From positions 1-64,000 of the forward strand of contig DAOOVD010000004.1 of the NCBI GenBank assembly GCA_035369845.1: a stretch of DNA of 64,000 bases, given 5' to 3'. Source of the DNA: DAOOVD01 sp035369845 (lineage in GTDB: Bacteria > Bacillota > Desulfotomaculia > Desulfotomaculales > Pelotomaculaceae). Below, piece after piece: positions 34,806 to 43,594 of this stretch. How positions within the stretch are numbered: the stretch's first letter is position 1; each line of letters starts with the position of its first letter. Under the pieces are notes generated by a model. It saw only the letters and a program-made list of their open reading frames with translations. It did no database searches and was not told the DNA's origin. The translations under genes and the position numbers were made by a program.

Positions 34806-35134
34806 TCCGTACCGGAGAAGATGACCTTGCCGCCTTCGTTGATGAAATGGAAACTGTTCAGGACAGTAGGAATACAGGCAGCAGGATTAATGCCGATGCC
34901 GACAATGTCGAGAGGGGTCTCGCGAAGCTAGTTTTGGCGCTGATTGAATTATTGAGGCAACTGCTGGAGAGGCAGGCAATTAGAAGGATTGAGCGCCTGA
35001 CTGACGAGGAAATCGAGCGGCTGGGCGTGACATTTATGAGGCTTGAAAAAAAGATGGATGAGCTTGTCGAAATATTCGGCCTTACAAGAGAAGAGCTTAA
35101 CATCGACCTCGGTCCGCTGGGCAATCTTTACTAG
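34793..35134 (+). CDS. gvpK: Gas vesicle protein GvpK
   Basis: The 113-residue protein matches GvpK: INADADNVERGLAKLVLALIELLRQLLERQAIRRI, LTDEEIERLGVTFMRLEKKM, LNIDLGPLG. GvpK is an accessory protein needed for vesicle assembly. ATG 34793 overlaps the copy 3 end by 13 bases behind GAGGGGGG. Confidence 0.93.
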   Translation: MEPLIRTGEDDLAAFVDEMETVQDSRNTGSRINADADNVERGLAKLVLALIELLRQLLERQAIRRIERLTDEEIERLGVTFMRLEKKMDELVEIFGLTREELNIDLGPLGNLY

Positions 35135-35178
35135 TTGTGTACATAAAGTCAGGCTGTCCATTAGGAAGGAGTTATTTA

Positions 35179-35529
35179 ATGGAACACTCGGTAAAAAGCA
35201 CCAACATAGCCGATATCCTAGAGAGGGTTCTGGACAAAGGATTGGTTATTGCAGGCGATATAAGCATTTCCATCGCTGACATTGATCTGCTCAAGATTAA
35301 GATAAGGCTGCTGGTCGCCTCTGTCGACAAGGCCCGAGAGATAGGAATCAACTGGTGGGAGACGGATCCCTACCTGTCCACCGCCGCCCAAAAACAACTG
35401 GAAGGTAAACAGGTTGAGCCATTGGCGCAGGTGGAAGAACCAGAGCGGCCCGGCCGGCAGACGGTTCAGGCGGCACAGGTCAAACCGAAAAGGAAAAGGA
35501 AAAAAGTTCCTTCCAACGTCACTTTTTGA
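35179..35529 (+). CDS. gvpJ: Gas vesicle protein GvpJ
   Basis: The 116-residue GvpA paralogue contains IADILERVLDKGLVIAGDIS, ISIADIDLLKIKIRLLVASVD and INWWETDP, the GvpJ tail motif. A basic, low-complexity C-terminus (VKPKRKRKKVPS) follows. GvpJ is a minor shell protein proposed to shape the conical tips. AAGGAG sets ATG 35179. Confidence 0.9.
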   Translation: MEHSVKSTNIADILERVLDKGLVIAGDISISIADIDLLKIKIRLLVASVDKAREIGINWWETDPYLSTAAQKQLEGKQVEPLAQVEEPERPGRQTVQAAQVKPKRKRKKVPSNVTF

Positions 35530-35587
35530 AAAACAGGCCCGCTGGTTTTGAGACAGGGGGAAACGGTTGAGAGGAGGGCCGAATGTC

Positions 35588-36067
35588 ATGGGAGCGGTAG
35601 AAACATTGCCCAACTGGCCGGAAGTGATTAGCATTATCGAGGCGGACGAGGGTTTGACAAACACCAAAAATATAGCACGCAGGATTGCCGGTTTGCTTGG
35701 ACTATGCTACATCGGCCACGGAGCTCACAGAGTAGTTCTTGATTATGAATCGATGGCCCTAAAAGTGGCTCTCAACAGACGCGGTATTTTGGAAAACTAC
35801 CGGGAATGCGCGTTGTTCTTTTCCCTGCCCGAGAAAGAAAAGAAGCTTTTTGCCGCCTGTTTCGGTTCCGGCTACGGCTGGGCCCTGTTTGAGCGGCTTG
35901 AGCCGATGAGCTACTGCAGAGGTTACCGGGAACACCGCGAAAAAATGAACAGTATTAAAAAGAAAATTGCCGGACTTGGAATCAATGACATCATTTCCCC
36001 CAGGAATTGGGGCATCAGGGACGGCAAGGAGCCTGTTATCCTGGATTATTCGTTTTATCAGCAGTAA
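35588..36067 (+). CDS. Kinase-like protein of unknown function at end of gas vesicle cluster
   Basis: The 159-residue protein has a small nucleotide-binding-like lobe: YIGHGAHRVVLDYESMALKVALNRRG, with a VALK-type lysine, and near the end NWGIRDGKEPVILDYSF, which resembles the metal-binding Asp of protein kinases. A catalytic HxD loop is not seen and the length is about half of a kinase domain. AGGAGGG is spaced for ATG 35588. It follows gvpJ by 58 bases. It may regulate vesicle formation or be a pseudokinase; function is unknown. Confidence 0.55.
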   Translation: MGAVETLPNWPEVISIIEADEGLTNTKNIARRIAGLLGLCYIGHGAHRVVLDYESMALKVALNRRGILENYRECALFFSLPEKEKKLFAACFGSGYGWALFERLEPMSYCRGYREHREKMNSIKKKIAGLGINDIISPRNWGIRDGKEPVILDYSFYQQ

Positions 36068-36146
36068 TGAAACGGCAGGGTTGTTGTCATAGAGCCGGTA
36101 TGCAGCATATATTGGATCAAACAGCTTGGAGGTGAGGGGAAGCACT

Positions 36147-36386
36147 TTGGATAACTGGTCGCCATGTCCGCGGTGCGGTTCCGGTAATGTGCGCAGGGCC
36201 GGCATGCAGGCCGTCCTGCTGACACTGTTCTGCGGTCTGGGTTTTCTCCTGTGGATCGGACTGCTTTTACCCGTAATTTGGCCGGTGCTGCCGCTGATGT
36301 TCATCTTTTCTTTAATAATATTTTTTGCCAAAGAAACATTACAGTGCGCAGAATGTAAATATACCTGGCTGTTCAGAAAAAAATAA
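36147..36386 (+). CDS. Zinc-ribbon membrane protein
   Basis: The 79-residue protein has CPRCGSGNVRRAG, then two helices (VLLTLFCGLGFLLWIGLLL, IWPVLPLMFIFSLIIFF) and a second Cys pair CAECKYTW, so the four cysteines could form one zinc site on the same side. GAGGGG is spaced for TTG 36147. Last in the plus-strand run after the gas vesicle genes; any link with them is unproven. Confidence 0.6.
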   Translation: MDNWSPCPRCGSGNVRRAGMQAVLLTLFCGLGFLLWIGLLLPVIWPVLPLMFIFSLIIFFAKETLQCAECKYTWLFRKK

Positions 36387-36425
36387 AAGTTGCTGGTGCC
36401 AGCCCGCTTTTTTAGGGATTGTTTT

Positions 36426-38534
36426 TTAAGGGATCAATGAAGTTTTGTTTTGCTGTTTGTCCGGCTCTTTTTCCACCGGGGCCAGCTCCAGGCCTTTTGG
36501 ATTTTCAGGCCGGGCCGGGGCGGGTTTTTCCTCCTGTCGGGCATCCTTATCCTTCGGTTCATTTGATTCCTGCTTTTCCGCCGGTTCCTGTTTTTTCACC
36601 GGCTCCCGATTTTCATTCGGTTTCTGTTTTTCCGCATCATCATCACGTTTTTCCTCCTCCCGTGTGCGGCTGTCATTTCTTGTATAAAGTGCGGCGTCGA
36701 GCCCCATAACGCCGGCCATCACCAGGCGGAATATCTCTGCGGGCTGATTGCCGCCGTAGGAAGTCAGGTAATGTTGTCTGTCCATGTCTTTTTCGTCGTA
36801 GCCCATCCAGACCGCTGCCGTATAGCGCGGGGTGAAACCGACAAACCAGGCGTCTTTGTTGCCGTTCAAGCCCCGGAACGTATCGGTGTCCGGCAGTTCG
36901 ACGGTGCCTGTTTTCCCGGCGACTTCAGCGCCGCGGATGCTTGCCCTGTACCCGGTGCCGGAATCCACGACCGCACGCAAAACGCTTTTCATCTTTTCGG
37001 CTGTCGACGGTTTCATAACGGAAACTCCTTCAGGACGGCGATAAACGACTTCCCCGTAAGCGTCTTCGATATGGTCGATGGCGTAAGGCTTAATAAATAC
37101 GCCCCCGTTGGCAAAGACCGCGAAAGCCCCGGCCATTTGCAGGGGAGACACTCCTCTGGTCAGCCCTCCCAGGGCCAGGGGAAGGCAGCGGTCTTCTTCC
37201 GCAAGATCGAACCCCAGTTTTTTTGCCATTTCGAAACCGTGGTCGATTCCGATCCGGCTTAACAGGCGGACCGCGGCGGCGTTGCGGGACCATTTCACGG
37301 CTGTGCGGATGCTGATATTCCCGTAATAATCCCCGCCGGGATTTTCAGGTTCGTAGCTGCCGGCTTTGAACGGGGTGTCGGAGATTATGGAGTCGGGGCT
37401 ATATCCCAGCTCAAAGGCCGGGGCGTAAACCGCGACAGGCTTGAAAGCCGAGCCCGGCTGTCTGGCAAGCTGGGTCGCCCTGTTAAACCCGCGCCTGGTC
37501 ACGTACTCTCTGCCCCCGACGAGGGCTTTGATCGCTCCCGTTCCGTTTTCCACTAAAGCCAGCGCTGCTTCCACCTTCTCATCCGGAAACAAACCGGGGT
37601 TCCGGAACACTTTTTCAGCTTTCCTCTGTATTTCAGGCTCCAGTGTAGTATGGATTTTTAAACCGCCTTTAAAGAGCTTCTCCTGTCCGACTGCGGCAAT
37701 TGCTTCATCAATTACGTGGTCGATAAAATAAGAGCCGTGGTTCTCGCCGCTTTCCCCCCCTTTCAGGTTTAACGGCTTGTTCCGGGCCTCCATTCCCTGT
37801 TCTTCGGTGATGTAGCCCAGCCGGATCATTTTGTCCAGAACGATGTTGCGCCGGTTCAAAGATGCTTCCGGGTTTATATACGGGTCATAGGCGCTTGGAG
37901 CCTGAACCAGGGCCGCCAGCAGGGCCCCCTCCTCAATTGAGAGCTCGGAGGAATCCTTGCTGAAGTAGGTTTTGGCGGCACTCTGGATTCCGTAGGCGCC
38001 TTCCCCGAAATACACCCGGTTCAGGTAAAGCTCCAGAATTTCTTCTTTGGAATGGCGTTCTTCAAATTCCAGGGCCAGGACGGCTTCTTTTACTTTGCGG
38101 AGCAGGGTGCGCTCCGGCGTCAAAAAAAAGAGCTTCATTGTCTGCTGGGTGATGGTGCTGCCGCCTTCGGTGATTTCGCCCGACTTGCAATAACTCACCG
38201 CTGCCCGCAGAACAGCTTTTAGATCCACCCCGTGATGGCTGTAAAACCTTTCATCCTCGATTCCCACGAAAGCTTTTTGTACGTGAGCGGGGACTTTTTC
38301 CAGGGGAACCGGTGTGCGGTTGACTTCGCCGTGAATTCCGGCGACAATGTTTCCGTACCGGTCGTAGAGAAATGTAGTTTGGTCGAAGGCCGATGCCGCC
38401 TTGACCGCGGTAAAGCCGGACAATACCCTGCCGGAATATGCGTGCGCCCACAGGAGGAACGAGGTGATGAAAACAAACAAAGGCAGCAGGGTAAAGCCGG
38501 AAAGCTTCAATATCTTGCGAGGTTTTGCATCCAT
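36426..38534 (-). CDS. Class A penicillin-binding protein (PBP1A)
   Basis: A bifunctional peptidoglycan glycosyltransferase and transpeptidase. The N-terminal anchor (LLPLFVFITSFLLWAHAY) is followed by the GT51 domain with GIEDERFYSHHGVD, GGSTITQQTMKLFF and ELYLNRVYFGEGAYG. The transpeptidase domain holds RQPGSAFKP (SxxK), WSRNAA (SxN) and AGKTGTVE (KTG). An 80-residue tail rich in Glu, Lys and Pro ends the 702-residue protein. It is transcribed alone, divergent from the thiamine-binding-like gene. Confidence 0.95.
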   Translation of the reverse strand: MDAKPRKILKLSGFTLLPLFVFITSFLLWAHAYSGRVLSGFTAVKAASAFDQTTFLYDRYGNIVAGIHGEVNRTPVPLEKVPAHVQKAFVGIEDERFYSHHGVDLKAVLRAAVSYCKSGEITEGGSTITQQTMKLFFLTPERTLLRKVKEAVLALEFEERHSKEEILELYLNRVYFGEGAYGIQSAAKTYFSKDSSELSIEEGALLAALVQAPSAYDPYINPEASLNRRNIVLDKMIRLGYITEEQGMEARNKPLNLKGGESGENHGSYFIDHVIDEAIAAVGQEKLFKGGLKIHTTLEPEIQRKAEKVFRNPGLFPDEKVEAALALVENGTGAIKALVGGREYVTRRGFNRATQLARQPGSAFKPVAVYAPAFELGYSPDSIISDTPFKAGSYEPENPGGDYYGNISIRTAVKWSRNAAAVRLLSRIGIDHGFEMAKKLGFDLAEEDRCLPLALGGLTRGVSPLQMAGAFAVFANGGVFIKPYAIDHIEDAYGEVVYRRPEGVSVMKPSTAEKMKSVLRAVVDSGTGYRASIRGAEVAGKTGTVELPDTDTFRGLNGNKDAWFVGFTPRYTAAVWMGYDEKDMDRQHYLTSYGGNQPAEIFRLVMAGVMGLDAALYTRNDSRTREEEKRDDDAEKQKPNENREPVKKQEPAEKQESNEPKDKDARQEEKPAPARPENPKGLELAPVEKEPDKQQNKTSLIP

Positions 38535-38698
38535 AAAGGTCCCCTTTTTGCCGGCTTGCTATTTAAAATATATGTATTCCTTCGGGGTCCGTTTACCTGT
38601 GAAAACAAACGCAAATATTTCCTTCCTGATGCAAATAATAAAGGGGACTGAATTTCAACATAATAAACATATCCTGAGATATGCGGAGGCTGATGAAT

Positions 38699-38986
38699 TT
38701 GCTGACTGCGGAAGTATCCCTTTACCCTCAGAAGACTGCAAAAGCGAGCGAAATCATTACGGAGTCGCTTGAGTCGCTCAACCGGTTCAACCTGCAGGCC
38801 AGTGTGGGTTCCATTTCCACAAAGCTGCAGGGCTCGGACGAGGAAGTCTGGCAGGGGTTGAAAACCATGTTCGAACAGGCTAAAAAACAGAGCGAAGTCA
38901 ACATGGTGGTTACAATTTCAAACGCGGCGGCGGCAGAAGAAAGAAAAATAGCCGGGAGGAGGAGGGACTACACCCTTCCCGGATAA
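38699..38986 (+). CDS. Thiamine-binding-like protein (MTH1187/YkoF family)
   Basis: The 95-residue ferredoxin-fold protein reads MLTAEVSLYPQKTAKASEII, VGSISTKLQGSDEEVWQGLK, VVTISNAAA, the small YkoF/MTH1187 type that may bind thiamine or hydroxymethylpyrimidine. GGAGG at 38685-38689 suits TTG 38699 (family start) rather than ATG 38681 or 38693. No thiamine riboswitch is seen. It stands alone. Confidence 0.75.
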   Translation: MLTAEVSLYPQKTAKASEIITESLESLNRFNLQASVGSISTKLQGSDEEVWQGLKTMFEQAKKQSEVNMVVTISNAAAAEERKIAGRRRDYTLPG

Positions 38987-39134
38987 ATTCTATTTCCGGG
39001 ATTATCTGCGGGGGCCGGCGACAAAACCGGTCCCTTTCCTGTTTAAAAAGTCAGGTGTTTCCGCCGGATAGGGTATTCTTTTTTTATTTGTATAAAGATA
39101 AAATGTAAATAAAATGCCCCGGGGAGAATCGAAA

Positions 39135-39818
39135 GTGTTTTTTAAAAACTGTATAAAACCTGATTCCGGCGACTTCGCCTGTGAAAGGGAGCAGATGGTC
39201 AGGGAGCAGCTTGAGTTCCGCGGTATAAAAAACCGGGCCGTTTTGGAGGCCATGCTGACGGTTCCGAGGCATCTCTTCGTTCCCGAACACCTGCGCAAGT
39301 ACGCTCATTATGACGGACCGCTGGCGATCGGGGAAGGGCAGACCATCAGCCAGCCCTACATGGTTGCGCTTATGGTGGAGGCGCTTGAGCCGCAGGCGGG
39401 GGATTGGATTCTCGAAGTCGGAACGGGCTCCGGGTATGCCGCTGCAGTTTTATCCCGGATAGTTTCCCGCGTTTTTACCGTTGAACGCCATCGGAGTCTG
39501 GCTTTGGGCGCGGTCAGGCGTTTCCGGTTGCTGGGATATGATAACATCGATGTTTATGTCGGCGACGGGACGAAGGGCTGGCCGGCTGAGGCGCTGTTTG
39601 ACGGAATTCTGGTGTCGGCCGCGGCGCCCGCGATTCCGGCTTCCCTGCGCAACCAGCTGAAGCCCGGCGGGTGTCTGGTGATCCCGGTGGGGGGGAGGGG
39701 GTACCAGGAACTGCTGCGGCTCAGGCTGGAGCGTGACGGTTCCTCCGTTCAGGACAGTCTGGGGGCTGTGCAGTTTGTGCCGCTGGTCGGCGAGGAAGGG
39801 TGGAATACGGAATATTGA
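39135..39818 (+). CDS. pcm: Protein-L-isoaspartate O-methyltransferase
   Basis: A SAM-dependent enzyme that starts repair of isoaspartyl residues in aged proteins. Motifs include VREQLEFRGI, VPRHLFVPEH, AIGEGQTISQPYMVALM, SAM-binding ILEVGTGSGYAAAVLSRI and LKPGGCLVIPVG. GTG 39135 follows GGGGAG with an eight-base gap; ATG 39114 lacks a site. The 227-residue length is typical. It is followed after 145 bases by carbonic anhydrase. Confidence 0.92.
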   Translation: MFFKNCIKPDSGDFACEREQMVREQLEFRGIKNRAVLEAMLTVPRHLFVPEHLRKYAHYDGPLAIGEGQTISQPYMVALMVEALEPQAGDWILEVGTGSGYAAAVLSRIVSRVFTVERHRSLALGAVRRFRLLGYDNIDVYVGDGTKGWPAEALFDGILVSAAAPAIPASLRNQLKPGGCLVIPVGGRGYQELLRLRLERDGSSVQDSLGAVQFVPLVGEEGWNTEY

Positions 39819-39963
39819 TGAATTGCATAAGTTTTTTTAAAACCACAGGAATCGGCCCGCAGATGAAGAATATGTATCCCGAGCGGGAGGAAAAGCTTGA
39901 AAGCTGTCCGGCAAACCTGGACAAAAGCCGTTTCCTTCCATTCGGAAAAAGGAGGTGCCGATC

Positions 39964-40566
39964 CTGAAGGAAAACATGCCGGAAGCGGGCGGTGAGGCGG
40001 TAAAATTACTTGTTGAAGGAAACAAAAGGTTTGTGACGGGCAGTTTTGCCCCCAAAGACGCGGGGGCTGCCAGGCGGAAGGAGTTGTCAGCCGAAGGGCA
40101 AAAGCCGTTTGCCGTAATTGTCGGCTGTTCAGACTCCCGCGTGCCGCCCGAGGTGCTGTTCGACCGGTCCCTCGGCGATCTGTTCGTCGTGCGCGTCGCC
40201 GGCAACGTCGTCGATCCCGTGGCGGTGGGCAGTGTTGAATATGCTGTGGAGCATCTCGGGGTACCGCTCGTCGTGGTGATGGGTCATGAAAAATGCGGGG
40301 CCGTCAGGGCCGCCGTCGACGGCGGCGAAGCGCCGGGGAGCATTGGCTCGATCGTGGCCAAAATCAGGCCGTCGGTTGATAGGGCAAGAGCCGCCGGGGC
40401 TGCGGGCAAAGATTTGTATGAAAGAACGGCCGATGAAAACATCAAAGCAACTGTGTCGGCCCTTAAAGAGAGCCCGGTGATCAAGCATTTTATTGAAGAG
40501 GGCAGGCTGGCCGTGACAGGGGCCAAGTACCGCCTCGAATCGGGCGAAGTAATGTTTGACTTTTAG
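39964..40566 (+). CDS. Beta-carbonic anhydrase
   Basis: The zinc enzyme interconverting CO2 and bicarbonate. Zinc ligands lie in VGCSDSRVPPEVLFD (Cys, with the Asp-Arg dyad) and GHEKCGAVRAAVDGG (His and Cys). VVRVAGNVVDP and SVEYAVEHLGVPLVVVMGH match the bacterial clade B type; no signal peptide is seen. The start is uncertain: the strong AAAGGAGG at 39948-39955 is best spaced for CTG 39964; GTG 39955 overlaps it and ATG 39976 is the next normal codon. Confidence 0.92.
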   Translation: MKENMPEAGGEAVKLLVEGNKRFVTGSFAPKDAGAARRKELSAEGQKPFAVIVGCSDSRVPPEVLFDRSLGDLFVVRVAGNVVDPVAVGSVEYAVEHLGVPLVVVMGHEKCGAVRAAVDGGEAPGSIGSIVAKIRPSVDRARAAGAAGKDLYERTADENIKATVSALKESPVIKHFIEEGRLAVTGAKYRLESGEVMFDF

Positions 40567-40783
40567 AGAGTGACCGGACAATACAAAGCGCATGGTGTTG
40601 AAACAAGCTGCTCCGTTACGAAGCGTCGTCAGTAAACTGAGCGAAGCTGGGGATGCGAAATTGTTTTTAACAAAAGACAAATAAAGGCAGTTTTAAGTAA
40701 AAATTCGGGGTAAGCTATATCCGTGGCCGCGGGCAACAATGTACGGCAAAAAACATATCCTGGAATAAGACGGTGAAAGGGAA
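40567..40783. repeat. Noncoding region resembling the dispersed repeat family
   Basis: About 215 bases without a gene. The first 110 bases (GAAGCGTCGTCAGTAAACTG, GAGCGAAGC, GATGCGAAATTG) share style and short words with repeat blocks near 21.5, 49.1 and 52.0 kb. The promoter of the following lipoprotein gene should lie in the rest. Confidence 0.35.
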
Positions 40784-41830
40784 ATGAAGAAAATGCGCCT
40801 TGCAGCGGCTGTGTTTGCCGCGGTGTTCCCGTTATGCGCCGCCTGCCGCGCGCCGGGCGGTCCCGCCGGTCCGGACCGGGCCATTGTGAGGGAGAGCGGT
40901 GAGCCGCAGGCGGTGGCGTCCGGGCCCGAACGGGGCGCCGTGAGCGTCGCGGCCACGCTTTTCTGGTCCGAGCCGGGGCCGAAAAGGGATCACGACAAAC
41001 TCATCCTGGAGGAGAAAAACAGGCCTGCGGAGTGGGCCGGCGGGATGGACGCCTCCATGCGCCTGTGGCTGGTGGGGAAGGCGGAGACGGCTGCCCTGTA
41101 CGGAGAGCCGGTGGTGATTCTCGAGCGCAGAGGCGAATGGCTCAAAGTGGCGGCGGAGGAGCAGAGAACTTCGCTTAACAGTTACGGCTACCCCGGCTGG
41201 GTGCCTGCAGTTCATATAACCGGCAGCGCCGCTTATCTCGATGACCTGAAAAACAAGCCTGTTGTGGCGGTAGTGAAAAAAACGGCGTACCTGTACGCCG
41301 ACCGGGAGCTGACATCCCGGCTTTTGGAATTGAGCTACCAAACCCGCCTTCCCCTGCTGGAAGAAAAGGGCCGGGCCGTTGCCGTGCGGCTTCCCAACGG
41401 GGAGACCGGGTACCTGTCCGGAAGCGACGTGAAAAAAGCCGGGGAGCTTGCGTTTTCCCGGGAGGGTATCGTCAACGAGGCCATGCAGTTTATCGGACTC
41501 CCCTATATCTGGGCGGGTACGATGTCCTGCGGCTTCGACTGCTCCGGTTTTACCATGCGGCTTTATCAGTCCCAGGGCGTATCAATACCGCGGGATGCCG
41601 ATGAACAGGCAAAGGAAGGTTTCGAGGTCGCCGGACAGGACCTGCAGCCGGGGGATCTCGTCTTTTTTGCGGCCAAGAAGGGTCTCGGCCAGATTCACCA
41701 CGTTGGGATGTACATCGGCAACGGGATGATGATCCACTCGCCCAACAGCAGTTCTTCGGTCAGGGTCGAGGCCGTGGACGGCGGGGCATACGGTGAGGAA
41801 TACTGGGGGGCGAGGCGTTATGCGCGTTAG
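40784..41830 (+). CDS. NlpC/P60 cell-wall hydrolase, SH3-domain lipoprotein
   Basis: The 348-residue protein begins with a lipoprotein signal (VFAAVFPLCAACR, lipobox Cys). Two SH3-like regions follow (ERRGEWLKVAAEEQ, YGYPGWVPAVHI). The NlpC/P60 domain has catalytic Cys in CGFDCSGFTMRLYQ, His in QIHHVGMYIGNG and the third residue in MIHSPNSS. It resembles YkfC-type gamma-D-glutamyl-dipeptide endopeptidases of peptidoglycan turnover. Its end overlaps the convergent HD-GYP gene by four bases. Confidence 0.9.
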   Translation: MKKMRLAAAVFAAVFPLCAACRAPGGPAGPDRAIVRESGEPQAVASGPERGAVSVAATLFWSEPGPKRDHDKLILEEKNRPAEWAGGMDASMRLWLVGKAETAALYGEPVVILERRGEWLKVAAEEQRTSLNSYGYPGWVPAVHITGSAAYLDDLKNKPVVAVVKKTAYLYADRELTSRLLELSYQTRLPLLEEKGRAVAVRLPNGETGYLSGSDVKKAGELAFSREGIVNEAMQFIGLPYIWAGTMSCGFDCSGFTMRLYQSQGVSIPRDADEQAKEGFEVAGQDLQPGDLVFFAAKKGLGQIHHVGMYIGNGMMIHSPNSSSSVRVEAVDGGAYGEEYWGARRYAR

Positions 41831-42957
41831 CCGTTCCCGCAGGTAAGCAGGCGGCTCCCGGTAATTTCGTCTATTTCCGCATTGTCCAGAATTTTGATTA
41901 TGGTGTAGCGGCTATTGCCCAGCATGTTGATGTCCACCGGCTCGGGAAGTCTTTTTCCCCCCGCGTCGAACAGGATTTTAAGCCTCGGGTAAAGGGGGAA
42001 GCCCTTTGGCGAGTCGATTACCAGGGCAACTTCGTTTGAATTGAGTTTTACCAGCGAACCGGAAGGGTAAACTGCTATATTGTTCAAAAAGGCTCTGACG
42101 AGTTTGTAATTGAAAAAAAAGTTGCCCGAGCCGGCCAGCATCTCAAACGCCTCGTAAGGAGGAAACGCCCTGCGGTAGACTCTGTCGTGGGTCATTGCGT
42201 CGAACACGTCGGCGATACCGACAATTTGTGAGAATTCATGAATTTCTCCGCCGCTGATTCCTTTCGGGTAGCCCGTTCCGTTGTGCCTTTCGTGGTGCTG
42301 GAGGGCTATCAGGGCGGTGATTTTTTTTATGTGGGGTCCGCTGTTTGCCAGTATCGTATAGCCGAATTCCGGGTGGCGCTTGATTACCCTGAATTCCTCG
42401 TCTGTAAGGGGGCCGGCTTTGTTGAGGATGCGGGGCGGGATGAGAGTCTTGCCCATGTCGTGCATAAGCGCGCCCATGCCCAGATTTAACAGGGTTTTTC
42501 TGGTGTAGCCGAGCGATATGCCGGTTATCAGGGAAAGAACGCAAACATTTACGGAATGTCCGAAAAGATAATCGTCCATACAGCGGATGTCTATAAGGTT
42601 GACCATGATGGAGGAGTTTTCCAGCAACTGGTCGATGATATCGCTCACGGTGTTTTTGGCTTTTTCCAAAAGCGCCCTGTTCAGGGGTGAAAAGCCGCGG
42701 CCCGTCCCCTCCAGGATTTCCCTGGTCAGCTTGACGGCGGCCTGCCTGCTTCCCGCGTCAATGACATCTTCAACGTAAAATTCGGGAATGCTGTCGTCGA
42801 TAATGTACAGCGCAGGTATTCCGAGCTTCAACAAGCTTTTAATATACTTGTCGTTTAATATGACATCCCTGTTGATAAGGACATCGCCCCTGCTGTTGTA
42901 TACGGGATGCCCCACTTTCATGCCGGGCTTGAGGCCGGTTGCGGGCACTCTTCTCAT
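41827..42957 (-). CDS. HD-GYP domain protein (probable cyclic-di-GMP phosphodiesterase)
   Basis: The 376-residue cytosolic protein has a short N-terminal domain (LKPGMKVGHPVYNSRGDVLI) then HD-GYP: GHSVNVCVLSL, MGALMHDMGKTLIPP, HPEFGY, LQHHERHNGTGYPKGISG, IVGIADVFDAMTHDRVYR. All metal ligands and the GYP motif are present, so hydrolysis of c-di-GMP is likely. No sensor domain is seen. The small membrane gene lies 36 bases upstream. Confidence 0.92.
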   Translation of the reverse strand: MRRVPATGLKPGMKVGHPVYNSRGDVLINRDVILNDKYIKSLLKLGIPALYIIDDSIPEFYVEDVIDAGSRQAAVKLTREILEGTGRGFSPLNRALLEKAKNTVSDIIDQLLENSSIMVNLIDIRCMDDYLFGHSVNVCVLSLITGISLGYTRKTLLNLGMGALMHDMGKTLIPPRILNKAGPLTDEEFRVIKRHPEFGYTILANSGPHIKKITALIALQHHERHNGTGYPKGISGGEIHEFSQIVGIADVFDAMTHDRVYRRAFPPYEAFEMLAGSGNFFFNYKLVRAFLNNIAVYPSGSLVKLNSNEVALVIDSPKGFPLYPRLKILFDAGGKRLPEPVDINMLGNSRYTIIKILDNAEIDEITGSRLLTCGNG

Positions 42958-42993
42958 TTTTTTGCTTCACTCCGGTTTATTTTAAAGTTACCG

Positions 42994-43158
42994 TTATTTT
43001 CTCTTAAGCCTGTAGAAGAAGGCTGATAACAGCACAGCCGTCAACGTGCTCAGCAGAAGTCCGGCATTTTCGTTAAGACCGCATTTAAATACCCAGAGAT
43101 AGTACACTGTAACTGATACGGAGACGGTAATTGCCATAAGTAAAAAGCCGGTACTCAA
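42994..43158 (-). CDS. Small membrane protein (54 residues)
   Basis: AAGGAG lies eight bases before TTG at 43158. The frame reads MSTGFLLMAITVSVSVTVYYLW, then VFKCGLNENAGLLLSTLTAVL and a basic end YRLKRK: two helices joined by a short loop. Ribosome site and amphipathic design support a real gene. It lies between the HD-GYP gene and the Cys-rich gene on the same strand. Function is unknown. Confidence 0.5.
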   Translation of the reverse strand: MSTGFLLMAITVSVSVTVYYLWVFKCGLNENAGLLLSTLTAVLLSAFFYRLKRK

Positions 43159-43180
43159 TTTGCCTGCTCCTTAAAGCGAT

Positions 43181-43501
43181 TTATTCGTTGTCGTCGTACG
43201 CTTCGCTGATTATGCAGGGAACCGAACCCGAGACGAGCCTTCCGGTTTCCAGAACCACGTAAATAACCCTGCCCGCCGGGTTGTCCATTACCAGGCGCGG
43301 ATCTATCCAGACCTGCCGGCATTTTTTTTCGCTGCAAACCGGGTATTCCGGGCAGTGTCCGCAACAGATATATCCGCATTGTTCGTTTGCGTTGAAGTTG
43401 TCTGCGCATTTCGGCGCGGAGCCTTCTTTTTCCTCACGGTAGATGTTGAGGCAGTGGTTTGCCCGCTCCTTCAGAGTCATTTCCGCAAAATCCACGTTCA
43501 T
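43181..43501 (-). CDS. Cysteine-rich hypothetical protein
   Basis: The 106-residue protein holds nine cysteines, most in NHCLNIY...PKCADNFNANEQCGYICCGHCPEYPVCSEKKC, which looks like a metal- or cluster-binding knuckle. A C-terminal beta segment follows (GRVIYVVLETGRLV). GGGGAGGG lies right against ATG 43501; GTG 43495 would have a better gap. No family is recognised. Confidence 0.6.
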   Translation of the reverse strand: MNVDFAEMTLKERANHCLNIYREEKEGSAPKCADNFNANEQCGYICCGHCPEYPVCSEKKCRQVWIDPRLVMDNPAGRVIYVVLETGRLVSGSVPCIISEAYDDNE

Positions 43502-43594
43502 CCCTCCCCGCTTAACATTATATATGAATTTGAATATATCCGGTAGAAAAAACGCTTGCCGTTCGCGGGTTTGTACGGCTTTTCCGCGCCGCGT

